Assembly: GCF_000004825.1 (NCBI RefSeq)
Contig: NW_008805076.1
Location: forward strand, 434,001-498,000
Direction: 5' to 3'
Length of the DNA stretch: 64,000 nucleotides
Source of the DNA: Heterostelium album PN500
Lineage: Eukaryota; Evosea; Eumycetozoa; Acytosteliales; Acytosteliaceae
Shown: one piece after another, positions 26,299 through 38,160 of the stretch
Numbering within the stretch: position 1 is the stretch's first letter
Layout: every line of letters begins with the position of its first letter
Notes under the pieces: generated by a model
Databases searched by the model: none
The model's input: the letters and a program-made list of their open reading frames with translations, nothing else
Told to the model about the DNA's origin: nothing
Made by a program: the position numbers and the translations under genes

Positions 26299-27633
26299 TT
26301 TTTTTTTCTATACAAAAAAAATATTATACAAATAAATAAAAATATCTGTCTATCTATAAATAAATATAATCTATTTTATTTATTTTATTCTTAGTAAATT
26401 TAAAAATTTTATAAAATTATTTTGATATTTATTTTAGTTTTGTATAATTATTTTGTTTTAAAAAAAAGAATACTATTTTTTATTTTAAAAAAAAGTTAGA
26501 TATTAATCAGAGTGCGTGGGTTAGGAATCGGCAATTGGAGTGGTTTTTTCATTAGGCCATGGTACGGAATGAAAAAAAACTATTCAAATTTGATTAGTTT
26601 TTTTTATGCAAAACTTGAAACTAAAATAGAATACCATACACCCCAATACCTATCAAATCTGATCAATTTTTTTTCTACAATTTTTTTTTCATTCCGATTT
26701 CTAACAATGTTCGCTTGTTGGGGGATCGACACTCTTTGAATGTCATTCAACAAAAAAAAAAAAAATGCTTATCAGAGGAGATCCTTTCAAGATCAAGAAT
26801 GGCAATCGCAAAAAATTACTTTTTTTGTATTTATTTTTTTTCAACTGTGAAAAAAAAAACAAATAAAAATATCTTTCTAATTTTTTGTGTATGTCTTCTT
26901 CCTGGTGAACATTTTTTAAATAGTTCAACAAAATGAACATACAAAGGAAGTTAATAGTGTAATTGGAATCGGAATTTACTTCAATTTCGATATTGATGAT
27001 GTATCAACAATGCTATCCATTTATTTGGTTAAAATGAATCACAGATTTTTAAAAACAATCTATTTTTTCATTTTTTTAAAGACAGATTTATTATTCTTTT
27101 TTTTTTTTATTATTTAATTTCTTTATTTAAAAAGAATGATTAGCAGATATTTATATTTTTATTTTATATATATTTATTTATTTAAATTATTTAATTGTTT
27201 TATCATTTTACACACATTGAAGTGATAGGGGTGTGTGGAAATAAATTTATTATTTTTTGTAGTAAAAACAATCAAATAAAAACCCACTATATATATTAGC
27301 TGTTCAATGACATATATCTGAATTTGCAGGGAACGGGGTAGATAAATTGACGAATATTTACCATGATTTTATAATCTATCTTGCTCCAACACCCTTATAC
27401 TATCAGAAATATTATCTAATATCGTTTCAATGGTCATTCAACTATTTACTAGTGGTTTACAATTCTAATGATTGGGTTTACAAATAACAAATTTGAATGA
27501 GATATTTATTTTAAACACCTTCATCTTTTTTATTCATTATTATATCTTTTCTTTTTCTTTTTTTTTTTGGTTTATTTATAGCTATTTTCTTAGATTTATT
27601 ATTAGTATTATTTTATTGTAATTAAAAACAAAA
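26299..27633. other. Intergenic spacer with inverted repeat
   Basis: The upstream regions of receptor B (minus) and acyltransferase 1 (plus), so a divergent promoter region of about 1.3 kb. Apart from the inverted repeat listed separately it is A/T-rich spacer. Short frames at 26512-26936 lie in homopolymer-rich DNA and are not supported as genes. Confidence 0.45.
26565..26696. repeat. Inverted repeat / fold-back element
   Basis: The 15-base arms CGGAATGAAAAAAAA at 26565-26579 and its exact reverse complement at 26682-26696 flank about 100 bases. Outside them a second pair, GTTAGGAATCGG (26520-26531) and CCGATTTCTAAC (26694-26705), matches 11 of 12 when inverted. The inner part also shows imperfect inverted similarity around CAAATTTGATTAG and ATCAAATCTGATC. 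This could be a small MITE-like remnant or a transcribed hairpin. No target duplication was recognised. Confidence 0.55.
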
Positions 27634-29178
27634 ATGAATAAAACAAAAGATATTGAATTTCAAAATCACAGTATGATTGGAGGTGGTGGTGGAAATGGAA
27701 TTGAAAAAGGTGATCTTTCAAAGGATACCACAAAGAAATACTTGGATGTTTTCCGTCCACTTGGTCTCTCGGAAAAGTACCAGCTATCGAAACAACTTGC
27801 CGATGTTTTTGGTTCAATGTCTTGTAATTCCATTATCAAAGTTCCCCCACAACATGTTCCAATTCAAGATGAATATTTAAAGAAAATTCTTTATCACGCT
27901 TTCAAGAATTTGGTTGACAAGTTTCCACAGTTGGTCTACAAAGTCGTTGATTATAACACCAACAATCCATTGTTTGTAAAGATTCCTCCATTCAGCATTG
28001 ACACGGTCGTTAAAGTTACGAATGGTGTCGATTACAGAGACGAAGAAGCCAGATACAAATTGATTCAAGAACAAATCAACTATGAATTCGATCTGGATTC
28101 CGATAGTCCCCAGTGGTATTGGCGTGTTTGCAAGTGTGACAAGTATCCCGATGAATTTATGATATTTTTGGTGTTCAACCACTTGTTGGCCGATGGAGTT
28201 GGCTCGCTTAGCTTGTATATAGAAGTATTGTCCACCGGAGCTACCTGTGACTATGAGAAGCTACCAAATATTCCTGCATCGAGATTGATCACACCAAAGG
28301 AAGTCTACGAACCAACACAACTAGTGGAGAATGTCAATCCATATAAACTCACTGATGAGCCAGTTGCTCCAACCAGCAGCATACAAGATAAGCTCAAGGC
28401 AAACTTGCCAAGCTTCCTTAAAAAGACTGATTCCATCTGGCTTGGTGTCAGACCCGCAAGATTGGAGAAATTCGACACCAGAATCAAACAGGTGTTGGTC
28501 GACAAGTCAGACTATAGCTTGGTCTTGAAAAAGAGTAAGGAGATGGGAGTTACACCACACTCCTTTATCTATACTACCTTTATCCTTGCCGTTATGGAGG
28601 TGTTTGGCAATGGTGAGAGAATGGGTGTTCGATCGTCGACACCATTCAACGCTCGTAGCTACTGCAAGCCAAAGGTGCCACTAACCGATCTTGGAATGTT
28701 CATCAGCTCGGTGGTTCGTGATGTCCACGCTACACCAGCAGAGTTGCGTGCCAACTTCTGGCAGTATTGCAAGGAGTATATGCACAGCATCAAGAATGAC
28801 TATCCACAAGGCATGAAAAACCTCAACTACCTCGAGGGATTAGGTCAGTTCCCTGATGCCTACACCAAGCACTGGCAAGACAGAATCAAGAATATGCCAA
28901 TGGGAAGAGCCTGCAGTTTTATCTATGCTGATCTCGGTCGTTTCCCAGACCTACCAAAGAAACACTGGAGAGTTGAAACCATCTCTACCTTCCAATCTGC
29001 ATTCATCAGTTCATCGGCAATCATCTACAATTGCACTGTGATTGATGGTAACTTCACTGGATCTCTTACCTATCAGAATGGTGATTTCACCGTCGACGAA
29101 ATCGATAGATTCCGTAAGCATTTGAGAAACATTATCATTGGAATTGGTAAGGGTGAATTGAATGTCGCTAAATTGTAA
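27634..29178 (+). CDS. HxxxD acyltransferase of the condensation/alcohol-acetyltransferase fold, copy 1
   Basis: A single-exon gene of 514 residues; the ATG at 27634 is preceded by an A-rich leader. The catalytic motif H-x3-D-G is present as NHLLADG near residue 185. A second conserved segment of such CoA- or carrier-dependent acyltransferases follows (GMFISSVVRDV, then a MNPMGRA-like NMPMGRA). The family transfers an acyl group from CoA or a carrier protein to an alcohol or amine. It includes yeast-type alcohol acetyltransferases and stand-alone condensation domains of lipid or polyketide pathways. A Gly/Asn-rich N-terminal extension of about 35 residues precedes the domain. No signal peptide. 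A paralog follows 249 bp downstream on the same strand. Substrate unknown. Confidence 0.8.
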   Translation: MNKTKDIEFQNHSMIGGGGGNGIEKGDLSKDTTKKYLDVFRPLGLSEKYQLSKQLADVFGSMSCNSIIKVPPQHVPIQDEYLKKILYHAFKNLVDKFPQLVYKVVDYNTNNPLFVKIPPFSIDTVVKVTNGVDYRDEEARYKLIQEQINYEFDLDSDSPQWYWRVCKCDKYPDEFMIFLVFNHLLADGVGSLSLYIEVLSTGATCDYEKLPNIPASRLITPKEVYEPTQLVENVNPYKLTDEPVAPTSSIQDKLKANLPSFLKKTDSIWLGVRPARLEKFDTRIKQVLVDKSDYSLVLKKSKEMGVTPHSFIYTTFILAVMEVFGNGERMGVRSSTPFNARSYCKPKVPLTDLGMFISSVVRDVHATPAELRANFWQYCKEYMHSIKNDYPQGMKNLNYLEGLGQFPDAYTKHWQDRIKNMPMGRACSFIYADLGRFPDLPKKHWRVETISTFQSAFISSSAIIYNCTVIDGNFTGSLTYQNGDFTVDEIDRFRKHLRNIIIGIGKGELNVAKL

Positions 29179-29426
29179 AGTGCACTATATTTTTCATTAG
29201 AACCATTTAGAAAAGATCTAAAAGTGGTCAAAAAAATAAAACTAAAAAAATTAAAATAAAATAAAAAACTTTTTTTTTTTTTTTTTGGAAAAAATCTTAA
29301 TGTTTCGTTTGGTCTAAGGACTCAGTGGTGCAAAGGGACTTTTAATCATTTTACATTAATTATTTTATTTTGTAATATTACTAAATAATTTTTAATATTT
29401 ATTTTTTAATTTTTATTTAAATAATA

Positions 29427-30851
29427 ATGGATAAAAATATTATTAGTAGATCATTGGGTTTGATGGAGAAATATCAAATTTCCAAACAAACTACAAATGT
29501 TTATGGAACTTTGTGCTTGACTGGACTTTTAAAAATTGTAGATCTAGATAGATTAAAGGGTTCGGTCGATGAATATTTAAGATCCATTGTTTTTCCTTCA
29601 ATTTCAGAGTTGTGCAAGAAGATTCCACAACTATCATTATCTGTTGTAGATATCAATACAAACACACCCAAATTTCTACAGATTCAAGAGTTGGATTTGA
29701 ATAAGTTGGTTACATTCGACCAGACATCCTATGACACTTTGACGGAACCGATTCAACAAGAGATTGGCAAAGATTTTGATATCTACGATAGTTCATTGCC
29801 ATTATGGAGACTAAGAATCTTTACAACTACAAAAGATCAGCCTGGTCATTTCAACGTAATTTGGGTGGTACATCATGTTATTTCCGACGGAATCAGTACA
29901 ACTATTCTTATGAAACAACTACTAGATGAAATGAATAGAAATAGTAATAATATATCAGATATTGTAAAGCATATCTCTACAGTTGATTTATCAAATGAAA
30001 AATTAGTTGTACAACCTCCTTTTGACATGAGAACTGCACATCATCCAACGGTATTGGATCTACTGCCAGTTGTATTTAAACACTTCCTGGTACCATCATT
30101 CATCAAGAGATACTGGTCGACTCCACGCTTTTGGGATGGCGAGGAAGCAGCCGTCAAAGAAATGCACAACACTCAGGTTCTTCATTTGGAATTCGACCAA
30201 CTTCCTGCACTCCTTCAAACATGTCGCGCCAATCAAACTACACCACACGCCGCCATCTATGTCGCAATAGTGCTGGCCACTCTCAAGGTATTTGGCGAGC
30301 AACTACAGTTGATATCGGCAACACCATTTAGCGGTAGAAATCACTGTACTCCTCCAGTTCCATCCGATGAAGTTGGCAACTTTGTAGGTGGCTACGAACG
30401 CACCAAAGACTATAGCTACTCACACCTAATTCAACCAGCCAACTTTTGGAGTGAATGCAAACAATACAAGCAAGAGATAGCCAACAACATGATCACCGAC
30501 ATCAAGACCACCAACATGCTCAAACACGTCGGTGAGTTCCCAAGTGCTTGGAATGACTTTTGGTACAATCGATTGAATACACATCCAAAAGGAAGAATAA
30601 CTAGTTTTGAATTAAGTGATCTTGGTAATGTACAATTTAACAACAGCAACAACAATATCTTGTTGAAATCAGCAGTGTTTACACAGAGTACAAACGTATT
30701 AGGTTCTGTATTCAATGTGAATACAATCACCACCAATAATATCTTACAATGCACAGTAACATGGCAACTTAATGCTATTTCAGATCAGCACGCATCCGAT
30801 TTTATTCAAGAACTTAACACTATATTAATCAGAATTATATCAGATAAATAA
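29427..30851 (+). CDS. HxxxD acyltransferase of the condensation/alcohol-acetyltransferase fold, copy 2
   Basis: A single-exon gene of 474 residues and a tandem paralog of the preceding gene. Shared landmarks are the opening SLGLMEKYQISKQ (copy 1 has PLGLSEKYQLSKQ), the catalytic HHVISDG (H-H-x3-D-G, closer to the canonical condensation motif than copy 1) and a late segment HPKGRITSFELSDLGNV. It lacks the Gly-rich N-terminal extension of copy 1. Overall similarity to copy 1 is moderate, so the duplication is not recent. Likely the same type of acyl transfer on a different acceptor. No other biosynthetic gene is seen next to the pair. Confidence 0.8.
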   Translation: MDKNIISRSLGLMEKYQISKQTTNVYGTLCLTGLLKIVDLDRLKGSVDEYLRSIVFPSISELCKKIPQLSLSVVDINTNTPKFLQIQELDLNKLVTFDQTSYDTLTEPIQQEIGKDFDIYDSSLPLWRLRIFTTTKDQPGHFNVIWVVHHVISDGISTTILMKQLLDEMNRNSNNISDIVKHISTVDLSNEKLVVQPPFDMRTAHHPTVLDLLPVVFKHFLVPSFIKRYWSTPRFWDGEEAAVKEMHNTQVLHLEFDQLPALLQTCRANQTTPHAAIYVAIVLATLKVFGEQLQLISATPFSGRNHCTPPVPSDEVGNFVGGYERTKDYSYSHLIQPANFWSECKQYKQEIANNMITDIKTTNMLKHVGEFPSAWNDFWYNRLNTHPKGRITSFELSDLGNVQFNNSNNNILLKSAVFTQSTNVLGSVFNVNTITTNNILQCTVTWQLNAISDQHASDFIQELNTILIRIISDK

Positions 30852-31157
30852 ATAAAAAATATCTTTGACATGTCATCATTTCATTAACATAAATAAGATC
30901 GATTTTTGTAAAAAATAACAAAAGATCGATAATGGGTGAATTTTTTTCAAGCGAAGAAAAACCACTTTCTGGTTTGGCTTTTTCATTCTCCTAATACTGA
31001 ATCGATTTTTTTTTTTTTTTTTTTTTTTGCAATGACTGTTTAAATCTATTATTTATTTGTATAATATTTATTTTGTTTATATATCTATCATCTTTCTTTT
31101 TCATATAATCATTTACATATGATTATTATATGTAACTAAAACAAAAAACAAACAACA

Positions 31158-31839
31158 ATGAATGTCAATAGTAATAATAATAATAATACATTCTTATCTA
31201 ATTTCAGAGATTTTACATATAAAGAATCGGAATATTTCATAGATGTATGTAATGTTACGCTATACGGAATTGTTTTTATTGATATTATTATTACTTTGAT
31301 TACTAATTAATGATCGATCGATCCTTTTATAATCTAGTGTGAAAGATTCACAGTTAAAGAGATTCAAGCATTCGAAAGATTATTCAAAGCGATCGACACT
31401 GATTGTAAAGGATACATTACCAAAGATGACTATAGGAAATATACAAAGACATTGAAAAGCAACATACTTTTACCTTCCTATGAAAGTTTTCTTATATATC
31501 AAAATAATACTGTTATAACTTATTGTAAGTAGTACATTACCTGCAAGTAATCTTATAAGTCTGCAACTTACTAACATTCCGTCTCTTTTTCTTTCACTTA
31601 GACTACTTTTTAACAACACTAAGTTTACTTGGTCTTAGAATTTTAAATAGTAATGAAGATGATAATAATAACAATAAAGAATGTAATAATAATAATAATA
31701 ATGTAAATGGTGAAAATAAAACAAAAAAACAACAACAACAACAACAACAATCTGCTCAAGTGTCACAGAAAGAATCAGTGGCAACAGAGACAGCCAAATC
31801 AACTACTACAACAACACCAAACACAGCTACAGCAACAGC

Positions 31840-31874
<35 letters not shown>

Positions 31875-32758
31875 CCACCAGCTCAACTCCACCTGTAACA
31901 ACTTCGATATCCACAACACTAAACACAACTACTACTACTACAACAGCAACAGCAACAGCAACTACAGCAACAACAGCAGCTCAAAAGAAACCAGTATCTA
32001 CTGTACCTACCTCAAGTGGTGACAACATACCAACTGCGACAGCAACAACAGCGTCTACTAGCAACGGCAGCAACAATTCTTCCACCAAGATAAAGGCTGC
32101 ATCATCTCTCAATTTACAGAAAAGCAGCAATACTGTTACCTCTAAATCATCTTCGTCCTCTCTTTCCATTAACAAATCATCACCTACGACAACTCTAAAA
32201 CCAATACAACAATTGCAATCAACAAACAACAATAATAAAAATAGTAATAATAATAATAATCAAAGCAATGAGGGTGCCAGTGAAAAGAAACAAATTTCAA
32301 CAACAGACCCATCACCATCTCAAGCAACAACAACAACAACAACAGTAACAACACCTGCAACAACAACAGTGTTGCCAAGTGAAAATCAAACAGTAGTCTC
32401 TACTGTGGCTAATGAAAAGAAACCTCAGGTGGAATCAACAACAGCTACTACGACCACTACTTCACTACCAACAGTATCAACAAATACAATGGAACAACCA
32501 ACGAAACAAGAACAACAAACATCAGACGTAAACAATCACAAAGACGAAAATATTAATACACCGCTACCACCACAAACAAATCAACAACAACAAACAAAGC
32601 CAAAAACAACCGAAACAATTGTAATAAACATACCAACTATAGTATCAGCTTCGCCATCACCGACATCACCAACAACACCATCGCCATCACCTACATCACC
32701 CAACACATCGACACCTCGATTCAGTAGACTAGGTACACACAGACAGTCACAGAAATAG
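31158..32758 (+). CDS. EF-hand-like protein with long Thr-rich tail
   Basis: Three exons, 31158-31244, 31338-31524 and 31602-32758, GT/AG with compatible phases, 476 residues. Residues about 30-75 contain one EF-hand-like loop, DTDCKGYITKDD, after the helix FERLFKAI. The loop has Asp at positions 1 and 3, Gly at 6 and Ile at 8, with Asp instead of the usual Glu at 12, so weak or altered calcium binding is possible. The rest is low-complexity: Asn-rich, a short poly-Gln, then long poly-Thr runs with Ser, Ala, Pro, ending in Pro/Ser/Thr repeats. The Thr runs come from CAA/ACA repeats read as ACA. No signal peptide. Function unknown. Confidence 0.7.
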
Positions 32759-33216
32759 ATTATATAATTAACTACAACGACAACAATTGAAAAAAGATAT
32801 AGATAATAATCATAATCATATAATAATTATTGTGATTTTGAGCTGCATGATTCAAATCAAAGCTGTAAATTCATTGTGTGGTTAATTTCCGTTCATCTCA
32901 TTAATTAACACACAAAAACATCACACCACACCACACACACATATTTGATTGATGTACAATAAACAAAAATAAAAAAAATATTTATTATTATTTCAATTAA
33001 TCTTGAACTCATACAAATTTGTAATCTAATCATTGTTCAAATTTCATTTTACTACGATTTCATATTAATAACCAAACTACAATAATAAATAGATTTATTG
33101 TAATATCTTAATATGATAATTCTCAATGATATACCTTATCTGTTTTGTTTTGTTTGTTTTTGTTTTGTTTTTGAGCGACAGACAAACAAATAATAATATT
33201 TATCTATAAATAAAAA
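32759..33216. other. Intergenic spacer
   Basis: About 460 bases between two plus-strand genes. A/T-rich with a short CA-rich patch near 32911-32940. Nothing further is seen; it presumably contains the 3' end of the EF-hand gene and the promoter of the Cys-rich gene. Confidence 0.5.
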
Positions 33217-34561
33217 ATGGTTTATAGGATTTTAATCTTAATTTTTTTATGTTTTTGTTTTAAATTAAAATTAACTAATGCAACAAAGGATAATATGATA
33301 TATCCTGTTTATATCCAGGAATGTTATATTAATGTTCATACAGATGATAATTGTTATCCAAATAAGTAGGTTTTCATTTTCTTTATAACTAACTATCTAT
33401 AAAAATAAAATTCCAAACTTACAATTTAGTTTATTTTATATTAATAAAGTGGCGATAGATATGATAACAAATGTGATATTTGGTCAAATTGTAAACTTCC
33501 ACCTGGAAAAACATGTGATTTGATTGTTGATAAACATAACAATATAACTTGTAAAGAATTAAAGTGTTTAAAGGCATTGGATGTAGGAGAACCATGCAAT
33601 GCTAATACCGATAAATGTCTACCTGGTTTATATGTAAATATTATTACACTTTAAAAATAAAATACCAAAATTAATTAATATTAATATTTAAATAGTGTAA
33701 AGATGCAACTTGTAGATATTTTAAATCTAGATTATTAGGATCATCATGTGTTAATGATACTGAATGTGTTGGTGAAACAACTGTTTGTCTTGATGGAATC
33801 TGTCAAAATGTCAACAATAGATGTAATGTCAGTATGGATTGCCAATATGGACAATTTTGTTCGAATTATACCGCCGAAGCAATGGGAACATGCAAATCTA
33901 GAATCAGTGAAGGTCCCTGTAGTGAACAAGATGAATGTCAATATCCAAAAGTATGTGGTTTTGGTGATAACTTGGATAAAGTTTGTGTAGATAGATATTC
34001 AAAAGGAATCAACAAGCATTGTTTAAATCTTTTTGAATGTTCTCCAGAATATTATGTAAGTCTTATTTCAAATTTGTTAATCACTTTGTTTTTAATTATC
34101 TAATCAATTCATATATTTTTAGTGTCAAAATGGAACATGTCAAACATTAGTATTATCTACAAAGCAATGTAAAAGTAGTTGTGATTGTGAAGTTAATGAA
34201 CAGTGTGGATTTGACCTTACTCGCGATAAAACTGTTTGTTGGACTAAAAGTCAAATATTACAAAGAAAAATATGTGTTCAATGTAACAAAGTAAGTTGCT
34301 AATTAATAATCAACTTTTAACAAACAAATTTATTAATTTAAAAATTAGGAATTGATGAAATGTGCAGAGAAAAATATGTGTGTTTATGAAGATGATTTGG
34401 AAATAACAATGAATGACTGTTTGTATCAATATTGCTTGGATGCTTACAAGAAATATACAGATCAATGTATACCATATTCAGGAGGTCGATCCATCACTGG
34501 ATATTCCAATAACCTATTTATAGCAACTATTATAGCTTTGATTATTTATCTAATAATATAA
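33217..34561 (+). CDS. Cysteine-rich secreted or GPI-anchored surface protein
   Basis: Five exons: 33217-33365, 33450-33633, 33696-34055, 34123-34290 and 34349-34561. All phases are compatible, giving 357 residues. The N terminus is a signal peptide (MVYRILILIFLCFCF). The body has over 35 cysteines in repeated short units such as GSSCVNDTECVG, EGPCSEQDECQ and CQNGTCQT, the kind of small disulfide-bonded repeats found in many dictyostelid surface proteins. The last 14 residues are hydrophobic (IATIIALIIYLII) and end the protein with no basic tail, preceded by a small-residue stretch. This fits a GPI-attachment signal better than a membrane anchor. Probably an extracellular or coat protein; exact role unknown. 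Confidence 0.85.
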
Positions 34562-34710
34562 TTGGAATTATTGGTTAATTAAATAATATTTTAAAATATA
34601 AATAAAATTGGAATATAAGATTAATTTAATTAAGGGGAAAAAAAGGATTTAAATTTTAATCGAGGATTTGATATGGATATTATATCATATTTTTTTGTTT
34701 TTTGTTTTTT

Positions 34711-35705
34711 TCAACAGTAACCAAGGTTCTTGCAAACGACAGATGGAGTTTGTTCTCTCTCGAACCATTCAATCATTTGTGGTACGTAGTTGGAGGCGAT
34801 GGCTTGACATTGAGCAGTCCATGTCTTTTCGATCATCAAACAGTCGTTCTTAATCAACTTGATGATTTCGGTCTCGGTTTTGTTGGAAGCGAGATATTCT
34901 TCGGTGTAGGAAGCGACCATTGTGCAAATTGGACAATAGACACCACCGACGATTTGCTCCTCAACAACAACGGTTGGTTCTTGGATGTTGATAATGTTAA
35001 TGTTAATGTGCTTCTTTGAGGTGGATGGATCGCAGACCTTGATCTCAGTGCAAACGGTTTGTGGTTCGACTCCGGATTCGATGGAGCTGATAATGAGTGG
35101 ACCGTATTCGTTGATCAAAGTGGTGCAGGCATCAACAATGGTTGGCTCGTCCAAGAACTTGCAGTCATCATCCAAACGAGACATAATCTCAGTTTCGTTG
35201 AGTTTACCCTCAAAGTAACCTTCAACACGTGATACAACATAGGAGCACAATGAACATTCGATTTCATCACGGATCAAGAATTCAACGCTGTCTTTTGAGG
35301 TGCATGCCTTCATTTGATTGCAAATGGTTGAAGCTGATTCCTTGTTGAGGATCATATTAACAATGAGTGGAGTGTATGAATCTACCATAACTTGACACTG
35401 AAATTAATTAATTTTAAATAGTAGTAGGTATCATTTTGATTGAAATTAATTTTAATTAGTTTCTAAAACTATTTTATCATTCGTTTGCTATATAAATTAA
35501 TAATTACGGTTGCTTTTTCTTTATCACCAAAGATATCACAAACAGCATTGAGACTGGTTTCAATATCGGAAATGGATTTATTGGATTCTACGTATCTTTC
35601 GGCGTAACCTACCAAGAAGGTACAGATCTCACAATCCATATTGGCTTGGACCTGATAGAACGAAAGTGTAACTAATAATAACAACAATGTTGGAATATAT
35701 TTCAT
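34711..35705 (-). CDS. Three-domain saposin-like (SapB) protein
   Basis: Two exons, 35705-35508 and 35397-34711, phase 0, 294 residues. A signal peptide covers about residues 1-21. Three saposin B modules follow, each with the six-cysteine pattern: DCEIC to NQMKAC, ECSLC to TEIKVC, and YCPIC to KNLGYC at the very C terminus. Saposin-like proteins bind lipids and assist lysosomal hydrolases, or permeabilise membranes as amoebapores do. Dictyostelids have many (the apl family). The intron falls inside the first module. Likely a lysosomal or secreted protein used in bacterial digestion; this last point is inference. Convergent with the Cys-rich gene, 150 bp apart. Confidence 0.9.
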
Positions 35706-36387
35706 TTTCTATATATATGTATATTTATTTGTTTAATTATTTTGGAAAAAATAAAATAAAAAGGAAAAAGAATGCAAAAATCTTTTCATTCAAATTTACA
35801 ATACTCTTTTAAAAAAAAAATTAGATATTTCTTTTTTTGCTAGATGGAGAAGAAAAGTAAAAAAAAAATTATCACAATCAAAAAATCGGAATTTTTGAGG
35901 CTTAGGGTGAAGAGTACCTCTCTTTGCGTATCCAAAAAAAATAAATTAATATTTTTATATAAATTTTAAAATAATTATTTTTTTTGGGGAACTTATTTAT
36001 TGTTTGATTTTTCTTTAGTTTAAAAAAAAAAAGATATTTAATTTTAAACTAGTTTATTCCGAAGAAATTTCATTTTAAACAACAATGAATTAACTTTTAT
36101 AGAAAAAGTTGATGTGACAAAATACAATAAATTAAAATAAACAATATAAGTTTGTTATAATTATCTCTCTCTTGTTCCGTATATAGAAAAAAACAATAAT
36201 TAAATAAACAATATAAGTTTATTATAATTATCTCTCTCTTATTTCCGTATATTCGAAATTGAATTCAAAAACAAAAAAAAATGAAACAAATAATTTTCAA
36301 AGACGACTCGTCGTTTTATTCCAATTTTTAATCAATCGTGTGTGTATTTTTTATTTTTTTGCAAATTTAGTTTTATTGTTAACAAAA
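35706..36387. other. Divergent promoter region with 67-bp tandem duplication
   Basis: Lies between the saposin-like gene (minus) and the pseudouridine synthase gene (plus). Within it a segment with AATATAAGTTT, then TATCTCTCTCTT, then TTCCGTATAT occurs twice in tandem: 36135-36184 and 36202-36252, spaced 67 bases. The copies differ by one substitution and one or two extra T residues. They sit about 140-250 bases upstream of the chosen start codon and may carry promoter elements. Confidence 0.55.
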
Positions 36388-38160
36388 ATGGATGAAACAA
36401 ATGATGGTAATAGTAAGAAAAGAGAGTATAACGAAGTAGACAATAAAGAGTCGAATGGTGTTACAACCACAAACAATGAAAATGATCATTCTGATAAGAA
36501 AGTAAAAATAGAAGATGATGTTAATATTAGTAATGCAACGACCACTACTACTACCGATGCTACAGCTACCACCACAACCACTGTAGTTGACACAAAGATG
36601 AGCGAAGAAGACGATTCTGAAGATGGTGGTGATGACGATGAAGATGATGAAGACGATGGAAAAAAGAAAAAGAGAAAAGGTAATCCTGCATTCCCTATTC
36701 CACCATTACTCACCAAAGACGAGCTAATTGCATTGCAAGCACCAAACAAGATAACCACCGACAAGACAAAGAAGAAGAAAGTTGCTATTTGCGTTGGTTA
36801 TTCAGGAACAAACTATAGAGGAATGCAAAAGTATGTAATTATTATTAAAAGAAAGAAAAGGAAGGAATTTTATTATTATTATTATAGTTTTTCTTACATT
36901 TTTGTAATTCATTTATAGGAATCCAGGATTTCCAACTATCGAAGATGAACTTGAAAAAGCGATTTTCAAAGTTGGTGGTATCTCACCGGACAATATGTAT
37001 TGTCATAGAAAGATCGATTGGATTCGTTGTGCAAGAACCGATAAAGGTGTCTCTGCCATCAGAAATATGGTTAGTTGCAAGTTGGAGTACGATCCACCCA
37101 CTCTCGATGAGATGAAGACTGCGATCAATGCACAGCTGCCCAACGATATCAGAGTGTTTGCAATCAAGCGTGTCAACAATACATTCCACGCCAAGAACTG
37201 TGTCGATAGAAGATCGTACATCTACATCACACCGACATTCGCATTCGAACCGATCTTTGCCAACAACAAACCAGCTCAATACAAATTCGATGAACTCGAA
37301 CGCACTCGTCTGAATTCACTTCTCAAGCTATTCGTTGGTACACGTAAATATCATAACTATACCTCAAAGAAAGAAAGTAATGATCCATCCGCTGTTAGAA
37401 CTGTCAATTCTTTTGAAGTAAGTTGTAAAGTTAAAGTGTTGTTAAACATTGTAATTTGTTATATATATAGATAGTTAGTTAGTTATTAACAATCTTGCTT
37501 ATAAAGTGTTCAGAACCATTTATGAATGAAGGTGTAGAGTTGGTAGCTATTAATATTGTTGGACAAAGTTTTATGTTACATCAGATTAGAAAGATGATAG
37601 GTGTCACAATGCAGTTTATGAGAAAAGGTTTCTTTGCCGATAGTGAATCCGATGAAGCTGCATTGTCAAAGATGAAGAAGCTGGTGGAAGCAACGTTTGC
37701 ACACAGACAATTCAATTTACCGATGGCACCCGGTGCCGGTTTGTTGTTGGATCGTTGTCTCTACGATATTTGGACACAAAAGTTTGGTTCGGTACACGGT
37801 GACCTGATGTTTAATGAACAGGCCGAAGAGATCGAGGCATTCAAAAAAGATAGAGTCTACAAGGAGATCGCCAAGTTTGAATCGGAACAGCAGTTGTTCA
37901 AGACTTGGTTCAAGGATTGCTTGGATCCATATCCACTGCCATACGCCGACCTCATTGACACCTTTGAAAATCCACCTGCTGCACCACCCCGCAAGCAAGT
38001 TAGCAAGCCACCAAGAGAAAGAGTTCCACACTATCGTCAAATTAAATATTTAGGTAAAGATGAATCAAAGAAAGATGAATCAGTCAAAGATGAATCAAAG
38101 AAAGAAGAATCAAACAACAACAACAACAACGACAGCGACACAACTCAAAAGCAAAGTTAG
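36388..38160 (+). CDS. pus1: PUS1-type tRNA pseudouridine synthase (TruA family)
   Basis: Three exons, 36388-36830, 36919-37417 and 37507-38160, phases compatible, 531 residues. The enzyme converts uridine to pseudouridine in tRNAs and some mRNAs. The first conserved strand is GYSGTNYRGMQKNPG. The catalytic aspartate lies in RTDKGVSA. The later family motif GQSFMLHQIRKMIG is at the start of exon 3. The start at 36388 (A-rich context, MDETNDGN) is preferred. The frame is open upstream to 36259, but that stretch is hydrophobic and A/T-driven. The first 120 residues are an acidic, Thr- and Lys-rich extension that includes a KKKKRK nuclear-localisation-like patch. The C terminus carries a repeated KDESKKDES-type charged tail. 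Nuclear location is likely. Confidence 0.93.

Noticed and set aside
36259-36387. Longer N terminus for the pseudouridine synthase
   Set aside because: The frame is open, but the added 43 residues are A/T-driven and hydrophobic. The ATG at 36388 has the A-rich context typical here.
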